Source: Okeania hirsuta (GTDB taxonomy: Bacteria > Cyanobacteriota > Cyanobacteriia > Cyanobacteriales > Microcoleaceae). Taken from it: a stretch of DNA of 44,854 nucleotides. The DNA is taken from NCBI RefSeq assembly GCF_003838195.1, contig NZ_RCBY01000039.1:1-44854 (forward strand), written 5' to 3'. This document shows, in pieces, positions 28,349 through 37,343 of the stretch; positions within the stretch are counted from its first letter, which is position 1; the number at the start of each line of letters is the position of its first letter. Below the pieces are notes generated by a model, which searched no databases, was not told the DNA's origin, and worked only from the letters and a program-made list of their open reading frames with translations. A program made the position numbers and the translations under genes.

Positions 28349-28429
28349 TACGAAAATCTATTTACGCAATACAGAAAGCTAATATTTTTGATTCGTAAGT
28401 TCAATTTTGTTGGCTGGAGTTATCTTTAA

Positions 28430-28702
28430 CTAAGGCCCACAAAAAATTGCTTCTTCAAGGTCTTGACGACTCAAAGAATATTTAAAGGAGCGTTGAATAT
28501 CATCACCATTATCACTAGCGTCTACATACCGCACCGTAAGTTGATCGATATCAAGTGATAATTCTGCTTTCCAGGTAGGTTTTTCAACCCACCAACAATG
28601 TAATTTTTCAGAATTTTGTTGGCAACCATTTTCTTGGAGCCATTCTTCAATTTTGGGCAGAGGGTGGTTATATAAAGGAGTGTCTGGTTTGGGAGTATCC
28701 AT
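28430..28702 (-). CDS. DUF3143 family protein
   Basis: Ninety residues, start MDTPKPDTPLYNHPLPKIEEWL. The PLYNHPLPKIEEWL stretch and a central CWWVEKPTWKAELSLDI match what I recall of the DUF3143 family of cyanobacteria and plastids. No enzymatic motif and no signal or TM segment. It lies downstream of the J-domain gene on the same strand (gap 197 bp), a pairing seen in other cyanobacteria, so the two may act together. Function unknown. Confidence 0.75.
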   Translation of the reverse strand: MDTPKPDTPLYNHPLPKIEEWLQENGCQQNSEKLHCWWVEKPTWKAELSLDIDQLTVRYVDASDNGDDIQRSFKYSLSRQDLEEAIFCGP

Positions 28703-28899
28703 TTTTTTGTATCTACAAACAAAAAATATCTAGACTTAATAATAATTTTAATAACTTACAAAGACTTCCAGTAATTCAGTTGCGTCAATTCTAGAACATA
28801 TAATATATTTACTTTTTCCAATAATTTTTAAAATAATATCATAGAAATTAATCAAATCTTAAATATTTATATATAACTATTTTGATCAAATCAATAAAG

Positions 28900-29373
28900 C
28901 TATAATGAGTATTTGATTTCTATGAATTGATTTCCTGGTGGTTCAATAGGTTGGATAGTTACCTCTGGACGTATGAGGCCAATAGTAATAGCTATCAACA
29001 AACAACTAATTAAAGTTATACCTATAATCAATAAAGCAAATAATTCACCAGCAGATAATGGTCTGTCTTGAGGGTCTAAGTAGGCAGAGGAATTTCTATA
29101 ATTAAAATTAACTCTTTGACTCAAATCATCTACATATAAGCGCCTAATTTTTTGGTCGTACTCTAATCTTTTTTCTGAGTTCACGAGAGTAGCATAAGCT
29201 TCATTAATTTGCTGGAATTTTACAGTAGCGATCGCCTTCGGCATATCTGTAGTATCTGGATGATAGCGCTTACTTAGTTCTCGATATGCTCTTCTAATTT
29301 CCTGATTAGATGCTTTTGGATGGAGTCCAAGCAAAGAATAATAACTCACACCCAAAGGAGTGTATTTTGACAT
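28900..29373 (-). CDS. Membrane-anchored J-domain protein
   Basis: 157 aa. Residues of about 10-75 are a J domain: YYSLLGLHPKASNQEIRRAY, then KRYHPDTTD with the HPD motif that stimulates Hsp70 (DnaK) ATPase, and FQQINEAYATLVNSEKRLEYD. A linker leads to a hydrophobic segment, ELFALLIIGITLISCLLIAI, near residue 120, and a short tail. It is not full DnaJ (no Gly/Phe region or zinc domain). It probably recruits an Hsp70 to a membrane. Paired with DUF3143. Confidence 0.85.
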   Translation of the reverse strand: MSKYTPLGVSYYSLLGLHPKASNQEIRRAYRELSKRYHPDTTDMPKAIATVKFQQINEAYATLVNSEKRLEYDQKIRRLYVDDLSQRVNFNYRNSSAYLDPQDRPLSAGELFALLIIGITLISCLLIAITIGLIRPEVTIQPIEPPGNQFIEIKYSL

Positions 29374-29623
29374 TCTTTAATTTTGGTTGTTTGTAGTTTC
29401 CAAACTCAATTAATTTTTGTCAATAACTATTTACTAACTCACTGATTTCAATTGTCTTTAACAACTCATAGTTGGTTGGTGAGATATAGGATATATTTTG
29501 ATTTATCAAAAATTATCTTTAAGTTTCATTTAATTAATCAAAAGTTTGGATAATTGATAATCTTAAATAAAATCTATGATTAACTTCTATAAACCTTTCA
29601 CATAATCTGAAGTAAATAGTATC

Positions 29624-29851
29624 TTAATCGTTCCATTCCCCTCTTGGTGGGATAGGAGGATTTCTTTGCAGTGTCAGGGCTAACTCATCTTCTGGAAGTC
29701 CTCCTCTTAACCACTGGCGAAGGGCACTTTCAATGACCTTACTCGGGTCATTTGTCAAATGTTGAACTTGGTCTAATAATCTAGAATCTATGTTTATAGA
29801 TAATTCTACTTTTTCTGGTAATTTCGACTGATTAACTTCAGGCTGATTCAT
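29624..29851 (-). CDS. Ribbon-helix-helix-type small protein (CcdA/antitoxin-like)
   Basis: 75 aa. KVELSINIDSRLLDQVQHLT is a beta strand and first helix of an RHH DNA-binding fold, followed by NDPSKVIESALRQWL, the second helix. A Pro-rich tail, NPPIPPRGEW, ends the protein. RHH proteins of this size are often antitoxins that repress their own operon, but I find no toxin frame on either side (29374-29623 and 29852 onward are non-coding). It is therefore either a lone antitoxin remnant or a small stand-alone regulator. Confidence 0.6.
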   Translation of the reverse strand: MNQPEVNQSKLPEKVELSINIDSRLLDQVQHLTNDPSKVIESALRQWLRGGLPEDELALTLQRNPPIPPRGEWND

Positions 29852-30810
29852 AGCAAGACAATCTTATAAATCTAGAAAAGCTACTTTATATTATGTTGAC
29901 ATACTCCACTCCATGAAATGAGTGAATTTTCTCAAGCTCACCGATAGAGATTACTGGTTTGTCCAGTCCACTTAACAACTATCTGTATCTATCGCAACAG
30001 ATCATCAAATATGGCTATGTCCACAGTCATTGAGTTGACTGGCCTTAGTTGACTGATGTCCTCCGCCACTATTTTTTTAATCTAAATATGGATTTTGGGT
30101 CTTTGGAAAAATTAATTTATTCAGATGTTTTTTACTGTGTTTGGCCTACCACAGACATAGTATTAATTTCGGCAGGTTGTCAGTTTCTTGTATTTTCCCT
30201 CATGTCTATATATTTCAACAAATTTCACTTTAACACAAAGTAGTATTTCAAGGAATAGAAAAATTTTTATAGTCATAAACACAATTCATAATGTGTATTA
30301 ATTTTTACATATCGACCTCAAAAGAGAAGTTCTCAATTAGTGAAGAATCTGGAATTTGATCGTCGCTACGGTTTCTTTAGTGATAGGTTGTAGGTGTAGA
30401 AAACAGGCACTAGCAATTGCTCCAGGCTTTAATTATAGCATAAAAATAGAATATAGAGGAAAGTTATACCTATGGTAGGGGCGTTTTCGGTGCGGAATGT
30501 TACACAAATACAAATATATCGGCGACAGCCATTAACCAGCATTGTGCGCTAGCTTTGAGCGGAAGCTCTGTGAAGCGAAAACAGCCGTTCCCATAGAATC
30601 TCTTTAACTGTAGTCCCCATAGTAGTCAAGAGTAATCATAGAAATTTCTTTTTTAACCAGGAAACAATTTAGACCAGAACCTAAATTAAGTCAGACTAAA
30701 GCTCAAAAATCTTCAGAATTAAAATATGTTAAGAATTATAGATAGATTGAATTAATTGTGCCAAGACCATAACAAAAATAAGGCATTTCAAATTATTAAC
30801 AAAAGAAAGT
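29852..30810. other. Long gap upstream of lepA, repeats only
   Basis: At 29894-29930, TTGACATACTCC...ACTCCATGAAATGAGT resembles an IS605-type end in inverse orientation. At about 30545-30585 is a GC-rich small repeat (GCGCTAGCTTTGAGCGGAAG). The 64-codon frame at 30049-30243 has no family resemblance and I do not call it. The lepA promoter should lie at the right end, but I cannot place it. Confidence 0.35.
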
Positions 30811-32616
30811 ATGACAAAAGTTCCTGTATCTCACATTCGTAACTTTTCAATCATTGCCCATATAGATCATGGAAAATCAACTTTAGCCGATCGCCTCCTA
30901 CAAGCAACTGGCACTGTGGAAGACCGTGAAATGAAAGAGCAATTTCTAGACACAATGGACTTAGAAAGGGAGCGTGGTATCACAATCAAGCTGCAAGCTG
31001 CCCGAATGAATTATCATGCTGAAAATGGAGAAGAATATGTATTAAATCTTATAGATACCCCTGGCCATGTAGACTTTTCTTATGAGGTGTCGCGCTCTCT
31101 GGCGGCTTGTGAAGGTGCTTTACTAGTAGTAGATGCTTCCCAAGGAGTAGAAGCTCAGACTTTAGCTAATGTCTACCTAGCTTTGGAGCATAACCTAGAA
31201 ATTATTCCGGTCTTAAATAAAATTGACCTTCCAGGAGCAGAACCAGATAGAGTAAAACAAGAGATAGAAGAAATAATTGGCCTAGACTGTTCGGGGGCAA
31301 TTTTAGCATCTGCCAAAGAAGGAATTGGAATTCCGGAAATTCTCGCATCAATTGTTAAATTAGTACCACCACCACAAGATACTATTGATGAAAAATTACG
31401 CGCTCTCATCTTTGATAGTTATTATGACCCATATCGAGGGGTAATTGTATATTTCCGGGTCATGGATGGGACTATTGCTAAAGGCGATCGTATCCGACTC
31501 ATAGCATCAGGAAAAGAGTATGAAATAGATGAACTGGGAGTTCTCTCCCCTACCCAAAAACCAGTAAAAGAGCTTCACGCAGGAGAAGTAGGTTATTTAG
31601 GAGCGGCCATCAAAGCAGTGGAAGATGCCAGGGTGGGAGATACAATTACTCTAGCCAAAAAACAAGCAGAGGCCCCTTTGCCTGGTTATACAGAAGCTAA
31701 ACCTATGGTATTTTGTGGCTTATTTCCCACCGATGCCGACCAGTTTCCAGATTTACGAGAAGCTCTAGACCGACTCAAACTCAATGATGCAGCTCTATCT
31801 TATGAAGCAGAAACATCAAGCGCAATGGGTTTTGGGTTTCGGTGTGGTTTTTTAGGGTTGCTGCATATGGAAATTGTCCAGGAAAGGTTAGAGCGAGAAT
31901 ATAATCTAGATTTAATTGTTACTTCTCCATCAGTAGTTTATCGAGTAACCACTAATAAAGAAGAAGTTATTCTGATTGATAATCCAAATTTACTACCAGA
32001 CCCTAATCACCGAGAAAAAATGGAAGAACCTTATGTCCAGGTAGAAATGATTACTCCAGAAGAATATGTAGGGACATTAATGGAGTTGGGTCAATCACGA
32101 CGTGGGATATTTAAGGATATGAAGTATCTAACTAAGGGTAGAACAACTTTAGTATATGAAATTCCTTTGGCAGAAGTAGTAACAGACTTTTTTGACCAAA
32201 TGAAATCTCGGTCTCGTGGTTATGCAAGTATGGAATATCAACTCATAGGGTATCGTGAAAATCCTCTGGTGAAGCTAGATATTATGATTAACGCTGAACC
32301 AGTAGATGCTTTAGCTGTAATTGTACATCGCGATAAAGCTTATGGAGTAGGTCGTGCTTTGACAGAAAAACTTAAAGAATTAATTCCTCGCCATCAATTT
32401 AAAGTACCAATTCAAGCATCTATTGGTTCTAAAGTTATTGCTAGTGAACATATTCCTGCTTTACGGAAAGATGTTTTAGCTAAATGTTATGGTGGGGATA
32501 TTAGCCGTAAGAAAAAATTACTGCAAAAACAGGCAAAAGGTAAAAAACGAATGAAGTCATTAGGTACAGTTGATGTGCCACAAGAAGCTTTTATGGCAGT
32601 GCTGCGATTAGATTAA
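30811..32616 (+). CDS. lepA: Elongation factor 4 (LepA), ribosome back-translocase
   Basis: A GTPase that can reverse translocation and helps ribosomes under ionic stress or in initiation. 601 aa, normal. Seen: G1 [25 protein letters not shown]3 [15 protein letters not shown]4 [10 protein letters not shown]; domain-II like [12 protein letters not shown]; the LepA-specific [20 protein letters not shown]; and the basic C-terminal domain [15 protein letters not shown] ending [19 protein letters not shown]. Frame intact. Separated by 153 bp from the next gene, so probably its own unit. Confidence 0.96.
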   Translation: MTKVPVSHIRNFSIIAHIDHGKSTLADRLLQATGTVEDREMKEQFLDTMDLERERGITIKLQAARMNYHAENGEEYVLNLIDTPGHVDFSYEVSRSLAACEGALLVVDASQGVEAQTLANVYLALEHNLEIIPVLNKIDLPGAEPDRVKQEIEEIIGLDCSGAILASAKEGIGIPEILASIVKLVPPPQDTIDEKLRALIFDSYYDPYRGVIVYFRVMDGTIAKGDRIRLIASGKEYEIDELGVLSPTQKPVKELHAGEVGYLGAAIKAVEDARVGDTITLAKKQAEAPLPGYTEAKPMVFCGLFPTDADQFPDLREALDRLKLNDAALSYEAETSSAMGFGFRCGFLGLLHMEIVQERLEREYNLDLIVTSPSVVYRVTTNKEEVILIDNPNLLPDPNHREKMEEPYVQVEMITPEEYVGTLMELGQSRRGIFKDMKYLTKGRTTLVYEIPLAEVVTDFFDQMKSRSRGYASMEYQLIGYRENPLVKLDIMINAEPVDALAVIVHRDKAYGVGRALTEKLKELIPRHQFKVPIQASIGSKVIASEHIPALRKDVLAKCYGGDISRKKKLLQKQAKGKKRMKSLGTVDVPQEAFMAVLRLD

Positions 32617-32769
32617 TACCTTAACTAAGTTGTTTTTTAGAGATTCGATACACTTTCTGTGCTAATATGTTTCAGGCGCATACTTTGTTAGTGTATGATC
32701 AGATTTGATGTGGTTATTCAATTATTTGTTGCAAACCACAGCAAATTACAGTCCTTGATAGTGGAAACA

Positions 32770-34986
32770 ATGAGAATATTAGTAACAGGTGGTGCGGGTT
32801 TTCTTGGTTCTCATCTCATCGATAGATTAATGGAAAAAGGCCATGAAGTCATCTGTCTTGATAATTTTTACACAGGAACTAAGCGCAATATTTTAAAGTG
32901 GTTGAATCATCCTTATTTTGAGTTAGTTCGCCACGATATTACTGAACCTATTAGATTGGAAGCGGATCAAATTTATCATCTAGCTTGTCCTGCCAGTCCT
33001 ATACATTATCAGTACAACCCTGTCAAGACAATTAAAACAAATGTGATGGGGACATTGAATATGTTGGGGTTAGCAAAAAGGGTAAAAGCAAGATTCTTTT
33101 TGGCTTCCACATCTGAGGTATATGGAGACCCAGATGTACATCCTCAAACAGAAGAGTATAGAGGTAATGTTAATTGTATTGGTATTAGATCGTGTTACGA
33201 CGAGGGGAAGCGAGTAGCAGAAACTTTGGCATTTGATTACCATCGTCAAAATAATGTTGATATTAGAGTAGTCAGAATTTTTAACAGTTTGACTGGAGAC
33301 CAAAAGGTACTTTATTACATTGGTAAAGAACTCTATTATGAAAGCTTTGCTGAATGTTATGACAGAATTAATGGAGATATATCTAATGTATCGGTGCCTT
33401 GTTTTGATGAAAATTCCAAGACAGTAATTAAACCAATTTCTGCAATTTGGAAACATCATGTTAAGAAGAAGGGTTATCAGATAAAAACTGTCTGGGGTAA
33501 GCAGATAAAAATTACTGAAGACCATAGTTTATTTACTAGGAATAATAACGATCGACCTCAAGCAGCTTTCGGAAATGAACTAAAGGTGGGAGATGAAATA
33601 GGAGTTCCTAATTATATCAGCTTTTTGGAGCAACCTTTACAACCATTCTACATTACAGATAAAATTTGTATTCAAGAAGAAATATTTCTGGAAAGTGAAG
33701 AGACAATCTCCTATATAGAAAAATATGGAGATAAAATTCGTGAGTATTTATTGGCAAAAGGTGTTAATCCCGAACAACTTTATTCAATACTGAAAAGCTA
33801 CGAAGCAAAAAATAAAATTCCTTTGCATCTATGGGAATATTTAGAACTTCCTCTATCCAAAAAAGAAAAAATTTGCTATTTATCTTCAAAGGCAATTAAA
33901 AATTGGGTGGGGAATATAGAAGAATTTTTGTGGTTATTAGGGTTTTATGTATCTCAAGGAAGTTTCATAGACAATGAATTGGTGTTTAAAGGAGGAGCTG
34001 AGAAACTAGCAAAATTAATAGAAGTAGTAGAAAGAATATTTGAGTGTCAATGTGAAATTAAGATAGAAGGGTCTATAAGTATTAGGTCAAAAATTCTGGT
34101 CGATCTAATTGGAGAAGGGTTGAATTTTGGGAATAAAGAAAAAGAGATTTCTAATTGGGTTTTACAACTTCCTCAAAAACAATTAATTAGTTTTTTACAG
34201 GGATTGAATGAAGGAAATAATGTAGTAGAAAATCAACCAAATTTAAATATTGAATTTAAGAGTGGCAGTCAGGCGATCGCTGAAAAGTTAGTATTAATTT
34301 TAGCTAAGTTTGGGCTAGTAGCAAATGTCTCAGAAATAGAACAAAATTACCAAATAATAGTACAGGGGTTAGAAGATAACAATATTGAGAATTTGTCTAA
34401 CATTCAGCAGAAAATATCAGCAAAAAGGACTGGTGATATTGTCTGGGCAAAAATAGAAAGTATTGAGGAATTTGAAATAGATGATTATGTGTACGATTTC
34501 TCAGTACCAAATTATGAAAATTTTATTGGTGGAAGCTACGGAATTTTTGCTCATAATACTTATGGGCCAAGAATGTTAGAAAATGACGGTCGAGTAGTGA
34601 GTAACTTTATTGCACAAGCCTTAAAAGGAACACCACTAACAGTTTATGGAGATGGCTCTCAAACCAGAAGTTTCTGTTATGTGTCAGACTTGGTAGAAGG
34701 GTTTATTCGATTAATGGATCAAGATTTTATTGGACCAGTCAACATAGGAAACCCAGGAGAATATACCATACTTGAATTAGCTCAAACAATTCAACAAATG
34801 GTTAACCCAGATGCAGAGATAACATATAAACCTCTGCCACAAGATGACCCGAAACAGCGACAACCAGATATTACTCGTGCTAAAAAATATTTAGGTTGGG
34901 AGCCTAGTGTTCCTCTCCAAGAAGGGTTAAAATTGACAATAGAAGATTTTCGAGAGCGGCTCAAAAATGAACCGCCAAAAAGTTGA
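32770..34986 (+). CDS. UDP-glucuronate decarboxylase (UDP-xylose synthase) with intein
   Basis: Host protein: a short-chain dehydrogenase-fold enzyme that converts UDP-glucuronate to UDP-xylose with bound NAD. I chose the ATG at 32770 (MRILVTGGAGFLGSHLIDRL); an upstream ATG at 32695 adds 25 residues with no match. Host motifs: GGAGFLGSH for NAD, HLACPASPIHYQ, STSEVYGDP, the catalytic Tyr and Lys in SCYDEGKRVAETL, RIFN, and after the intein TYGPRM, GDGSQTRSFCYVSDLVEG and the DDPKQRQPDITRAK region. The exteins join as RIFN/TYGPRM, giving a 314-aa enzyme of normal size. Without splicing it cannot fold. The next gene makes its substrate. Frame intact. Confidence 0.93.
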   Translation: MRILVTGGAGFLGSHLIDRLMEKGHEVICLDNFYTGTKRNILKWLNHPYFELVRHDITEPIRLEADQIYHLACPASPIHYQYNPVKTIKTNVMGTLNMLGLAKRVKARFFLASTSEVYGDPDVHPQTEEYRGNVNCIGIRSCYDEGKRVAETLAFDYHRQNNVDIRVVRIFNSLTGDQKVLYYIGKELYYESFAECYDRINGDISNVSVPCFDENSKTVIKPISAIWKHHVKKKGYQIKTVWGKQIKITEDHSLFTRNNNDRPQAAFGNELKVGDEIGVPNYISFLEQPLQPFYITDKICIQEEIFLESEETISYIEKYGDKIREYLLAKGVNPEQLYSILKSYEAKNKIPLHLWEYLELPLSKKEKICYLSSKAIKNWVGNIEEFLWLLGFYVSQGSFIDNELVFKGGAEKLAKLIEVVERIFECQCEIKIEGSISIRSKILVDLIGEGLNFGNKEKEISNWVLQLPQKQLISFLQGLNEGNNVVENQPNLNIEFKSGSQAIAEKLVLILAKFGLVANVSEIEQNYQIIVQGLEDNNIENLSNIQQKISAKRTGDIVWAKIESIEEFEIDDYVYDFSVPNYENFIGGSYGIFAHNTYGPRMLENDGRVVSNFIAQALKGTPLTVYGDGSQTRSFCYVSDLVEGFIRLMDQDFIGPVNIGNPGEYTILELAQTIQQMVNPDAEITYKPLPQDDPKQRQPDITRAKKYLGWEPSVPLQEGLKLTIEDFRERLKNEPPKS
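33286..34557 (+). other. Intein, 424 aa, in the RIFN/TYGP site
   Basis: Protein splicing element, class 1 layout. Begins with Ser1 (SLTGDQKVLYYIGKELYYE; block A), has block B as T77-E-D-H80 (ITEDHSLFT), block F DDYVYDFSVPNYENFIGG, and ends GIFAHN with Thr as +1 extein residue, so Ser1, H80, penultimate His, Asn424 and Thr+1 are all present: splicing should work. The middle (about 130-330) carries two LAGLIDADG-like helices, WLLGFYVSQGSF (from residue 216) and LISFLQGLNEGNNV (about 300). The acidic catalytic position is Gln in the first and shifted to Glu/Asn in the second, so the homing endonuclease is probably dead. AT-rich, like the host. Confidence 0.92.
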
Positions 34987-35072
34987 AAGGGTGCGGGGGT
35001 AAAGGAAAGCAAATTGTAAAAACTTAATCCCCATTAAAACTTTTCGTGTTAAAAACTTTGAGGATATAAAAG

Positions 35073-36440
35073 ATGCGTGTTTGTGTCATTGGTACTGGCT
35101 ATGTTGGCTTAGTTACAGGGGTTTGTTTATCTCATACAGGACATCATGTAATTTGCGTAGACAACAACGAGGAAAAAGTTAAACTATTAAAATCAGGACA
35201 GTCTCCAATCTACGAACCGGGGTTATCTGAACTGATGCAAGGTTGCACTAAAGCAGGAACTCTCGAGTTTACATCTGACTTAAAAGCTGGGGTCAATCAT
35301 GGCGATATCTTATTTATTGCTGTTGGTACTCCCCCACTCCCTACAGGGGAAAGTGATACTCGTTATGTTGAGGCAGTGGCTAAGGGTATAGGTGCTCATT
35401 TGACTACAGGTTATAAGGTAATTGTGAATAAATCAACTGTACCTATTGGTTCTGGGGACTGGGTACGAAGAATTGTGTTAGATGGGGTTGAGGAGCGGAA
35501 AAATGAAGAGGGTGGCTCCGGTACAGATATTGAACCTGAATTTGATGTGGTTAGTAACCCAGAGTTCTTGCGCGAAGGTTCCGCTATCTTCGATACTTTT
35601 AATCCAGACCGCATAGTATTGGGTAGTAATAGTCAAAAGGCACTAGACATGATGTTGGAACTTTATGCTCCTCTGGTTGAACGTAAGTTTGCTGACGACT
35701 CCTCACTCCCACCAGTACCAGTGGTAACAACAGATTTGAGTTCTGCGGAAATGATTAAGTATGCTGCTAATTCTTTCTTGGCAACTAAGATTAGTTTTGT
35801 GAATGAGATTGCTAATATTTGCGACCGCGTTGGAGCAGATGTGACTCAGGTGTCTAAGGGTATTGGTTTAGACTCTCGTATTGGTAATAAATTTTTACAA
35901 GCTGGTATTGGTTGGGGTGGCTCTTGTTTCCCGAAAGATGTTTCTGCTTTAGTGCATACTGCTGATGACTATGGTTGTGAGGCACAGTTGTTGAAATCGG
36001 CAATTGAGGTGAATAAGCGTCAACGCATGATCGCAATAGATAAGTTACAGCAGGCGCTGAAAATTCTTAAGGGTAAGACTATTGGGTTATTGGGTTTGAC
36101 GTTTAAGCCTGATACTGATGATATGCGGGATGCACCTTCTCTAGATTTGATTCAAGAGTTGAACAGGTTGGGAGCAAAGGTGAAGGCTTACGATCCGATT
36201 CTTTCTCAGTCTGGTATGCGTCATGGTTTGACTGGAGTAGTAGTGGAAACAGATGCAGAAAGACTTGCTGATGGTTGTGATGCTTTAGTTTTGGTGACTG
36301 ACTGGAAACAGTTTGAGAAATTAGATTATGCTAAGATGTTGAAGTCCATGGAGCAGAATTTATTTGTTGATGGACGTAATTTCTGCGATCGTAAAGAGTT
36401 GGAAGCTGCTGGTTTTCAATATGTAGGGATTGGGCATTAA
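35073..36440 (+). CDS. ugd: UDP-glucose 6-dehydrogenase
   Basis: Oxidises UDP-glucose to UDP-glucuronate with two NAD. 455 aa. Seen: the N-terminal NAD motif VIGTGYVGLVTGVCLSHTGH, VGTPPLPTGESDTRYVE, the catalytic Cys in GIGWGGSCFPKDVSAL, VNKSTVPIGSGDW, NPEFLREGSAI and the second domain FKPDTDDMRDAPSLD. A stretch of about 15 residues between strands (ERKNEEGGSGTDI) is a low-complexity insert. All catalytic residues are present. It follows the decarboxylase gene by 86 bp on the same strand, so the pair makes UDP-GlcA and then UDP-xylose for extracellular polysaccharide or sheath glycans (inference). Confidence 0.95.
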   Translation: MRVCVIGTGYVGLVTGVCLSHTGHHVICVDNNEEKVKLLKSGQSPIYEPGLSELMQGCTKAGTLEFTSDLKAGVNHGDILFIAVGTPPLPTGESDTRYVEAVAKGIGAHLTTGYKVIVNKSTVPIGSGDWVRRIVLDGVEERKNEEGGSGTDIEPEFDVVSNPEFLREGSAIFDTFNPDRIVLGSNSQKALDMMLELYAPLVERKFADDSSLPPVPVVTTDLSSAEMIKYAANSFLATKISFVNEIANICDRVGADVTQVSKGIGLDSRIGNKFLQAGIGWGGSCFPKDVSALVHTADDYGCEAQLLKSAIEVNKRQRMIAIDKLQQALKILKGKTIGLLGLTFKPDTDDMRDAPSLDLIQELNRLGAKVKAYDPILSQSGMRHGLTGVVVETDAERLADGCDALVLVTDWKQFEKLDYAKMLKSMEQNLFVDGRNFCDRKELEAAGFQYVGIGH

Positions 36441-36713
36441 CTAGCTATCAGTAATCAGCAATCAGCTTTCAGCTAGCATAATTTTCAACAAAATATTATG
36501 TAGGGGTGTTCTATGGAACGCTCCTAAATTTTTGGTCCCTACTCTGTACATAAGGATGCTGCATACAACATCCCTACTTCCCTCTTGTCCGGAAATGTCT
36601 AATTATTGCTCTGCTGATTAAATCTAAAAGCATTGATCATAATGAAAACCGTTGTAAAAAATATTTACAGGCTCTGTGATACTCAAAAATTAGCACTAGA
36701 ATATAGATATATT
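36441..36713. other. ugd downstream gap
   Basis: Contains dispersed repeat sequence (GTAGGGGTGTTCTATGGAAC at 36501-36520 and an AACATCCCTAC nearby, a common cyanobacterial palindrome). No gene. Confidence 0.4.
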
Positions 36714-36912
36714 AGGACTTACCCATGAACGCTATTGGTAGTGTTGTGTCAAGCTGAAAATGGTGTATTAAATTTTTGAGTATAATTCTTGCTCTGACTA
36801 AGGTTTGGAGAATTTTCCTAAAACACTATTTCAAGCTTGACGCGCTAGTAGAGTGTGTTAGCGCTAGCGTAACACACCAAAGACCTATATATAGTACCTT
36901 TGCGTAAGTCCT
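36714..36912. mobile_element. MITE-like element 1 (AGGACTTAC ends)
   Basis: AGGACTTAC at 36714-36722 and its exact inverse GTAAGTCCT at 36904-36912, 199 bp apart. A second inner symmetry (TGTCAAGCTGAAA near 36747 and TTTCAAGCTTGAC near 36829) supports a folded non-autonomous element. A GC-rich small repeat (GTTAGCGCTAGCGTAAC) lies at 36857-36873. No coding. Confidence 0.5.
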
Positions 36913-37042
36913 GATACAACTATGCGAGAGAAGATTTGCGAGATGTGCTTGATGATGAGTTTTATAAATTGCCTGGTGGTGAGGACTGGTATTTTAAGGA
37001 GTAATATCATGCGGGGGCGGGGCGGGTTTAGATCAATTAATC

Positions 37043-37133
37043 AGGACTTACGCACTAGGTACGAAAAACTAGGACTTGAGATTGCTTCCCTATCGGTCGC
37101 AATGACGGAAATACGTTGAGGTGTGTAAGTCCT
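37043..37133. mobile_element. MITE-like element 2 (AGGACTTAC ends)
   Basis: Same termini as element 1: AGGACTTACGCAC at 37043-37055 and GTGTGTAAGTCCT at 37121-37133, only 91 bp in all. ATTAAT flanks both sides, which may be a target duplication. The two copies are 130 bp apart. Confidence 0.55.
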
Positions 37134-37163
37134 ATTAATATCTATGTATCAAGATTTTTGCTG

Positions 37164-37218
37164 AAACCCGCCCCTACGTCGGTGTTTAATTTATTTCCCA
37201 AATTGTAGGGGCGGGTTT
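37164..37218. repeat. Inverted repeat of the AAACCCGCCCCTAC type
   Basis: AAACCCGCCCCTAC (37164-37177) and its exact complement GTAGGGGCGGGTTT (37205-37218) with a 27-nt loop; partial copies at 37011-37029 and 37253-37266. GC-rich against an AT-rich background. Confidence 0.65.
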
Positions 37219-37343
37219 TTAATGGGTTTTAGGTACATTTATCGAAATTTGGCTAAACCCGCCCCCCTTCGGATATCATGCACCACCGGGCCCGGAGCGG
37301 GAGAGTTCAATTCATAATAACAGGTCAGACGATTCACACTGAT

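Noticed and set aside
30049-30243. 64-codon frame upstream of lepA
   Set aside because: Aromatic-rich, no ribosome site, no recognised family, in repeat-rich DNA.
32695-32769. Upstream ATG for the decarboxylase
   Set aside because: It adds 25 unmatched residues; MRILVTGG is the family start and follows a GGAA.
36922-37119. 65-codon frame between ugd and the sulfotransferase
   Set aside because: It covers a MITE-like element and GC-rich repeats.
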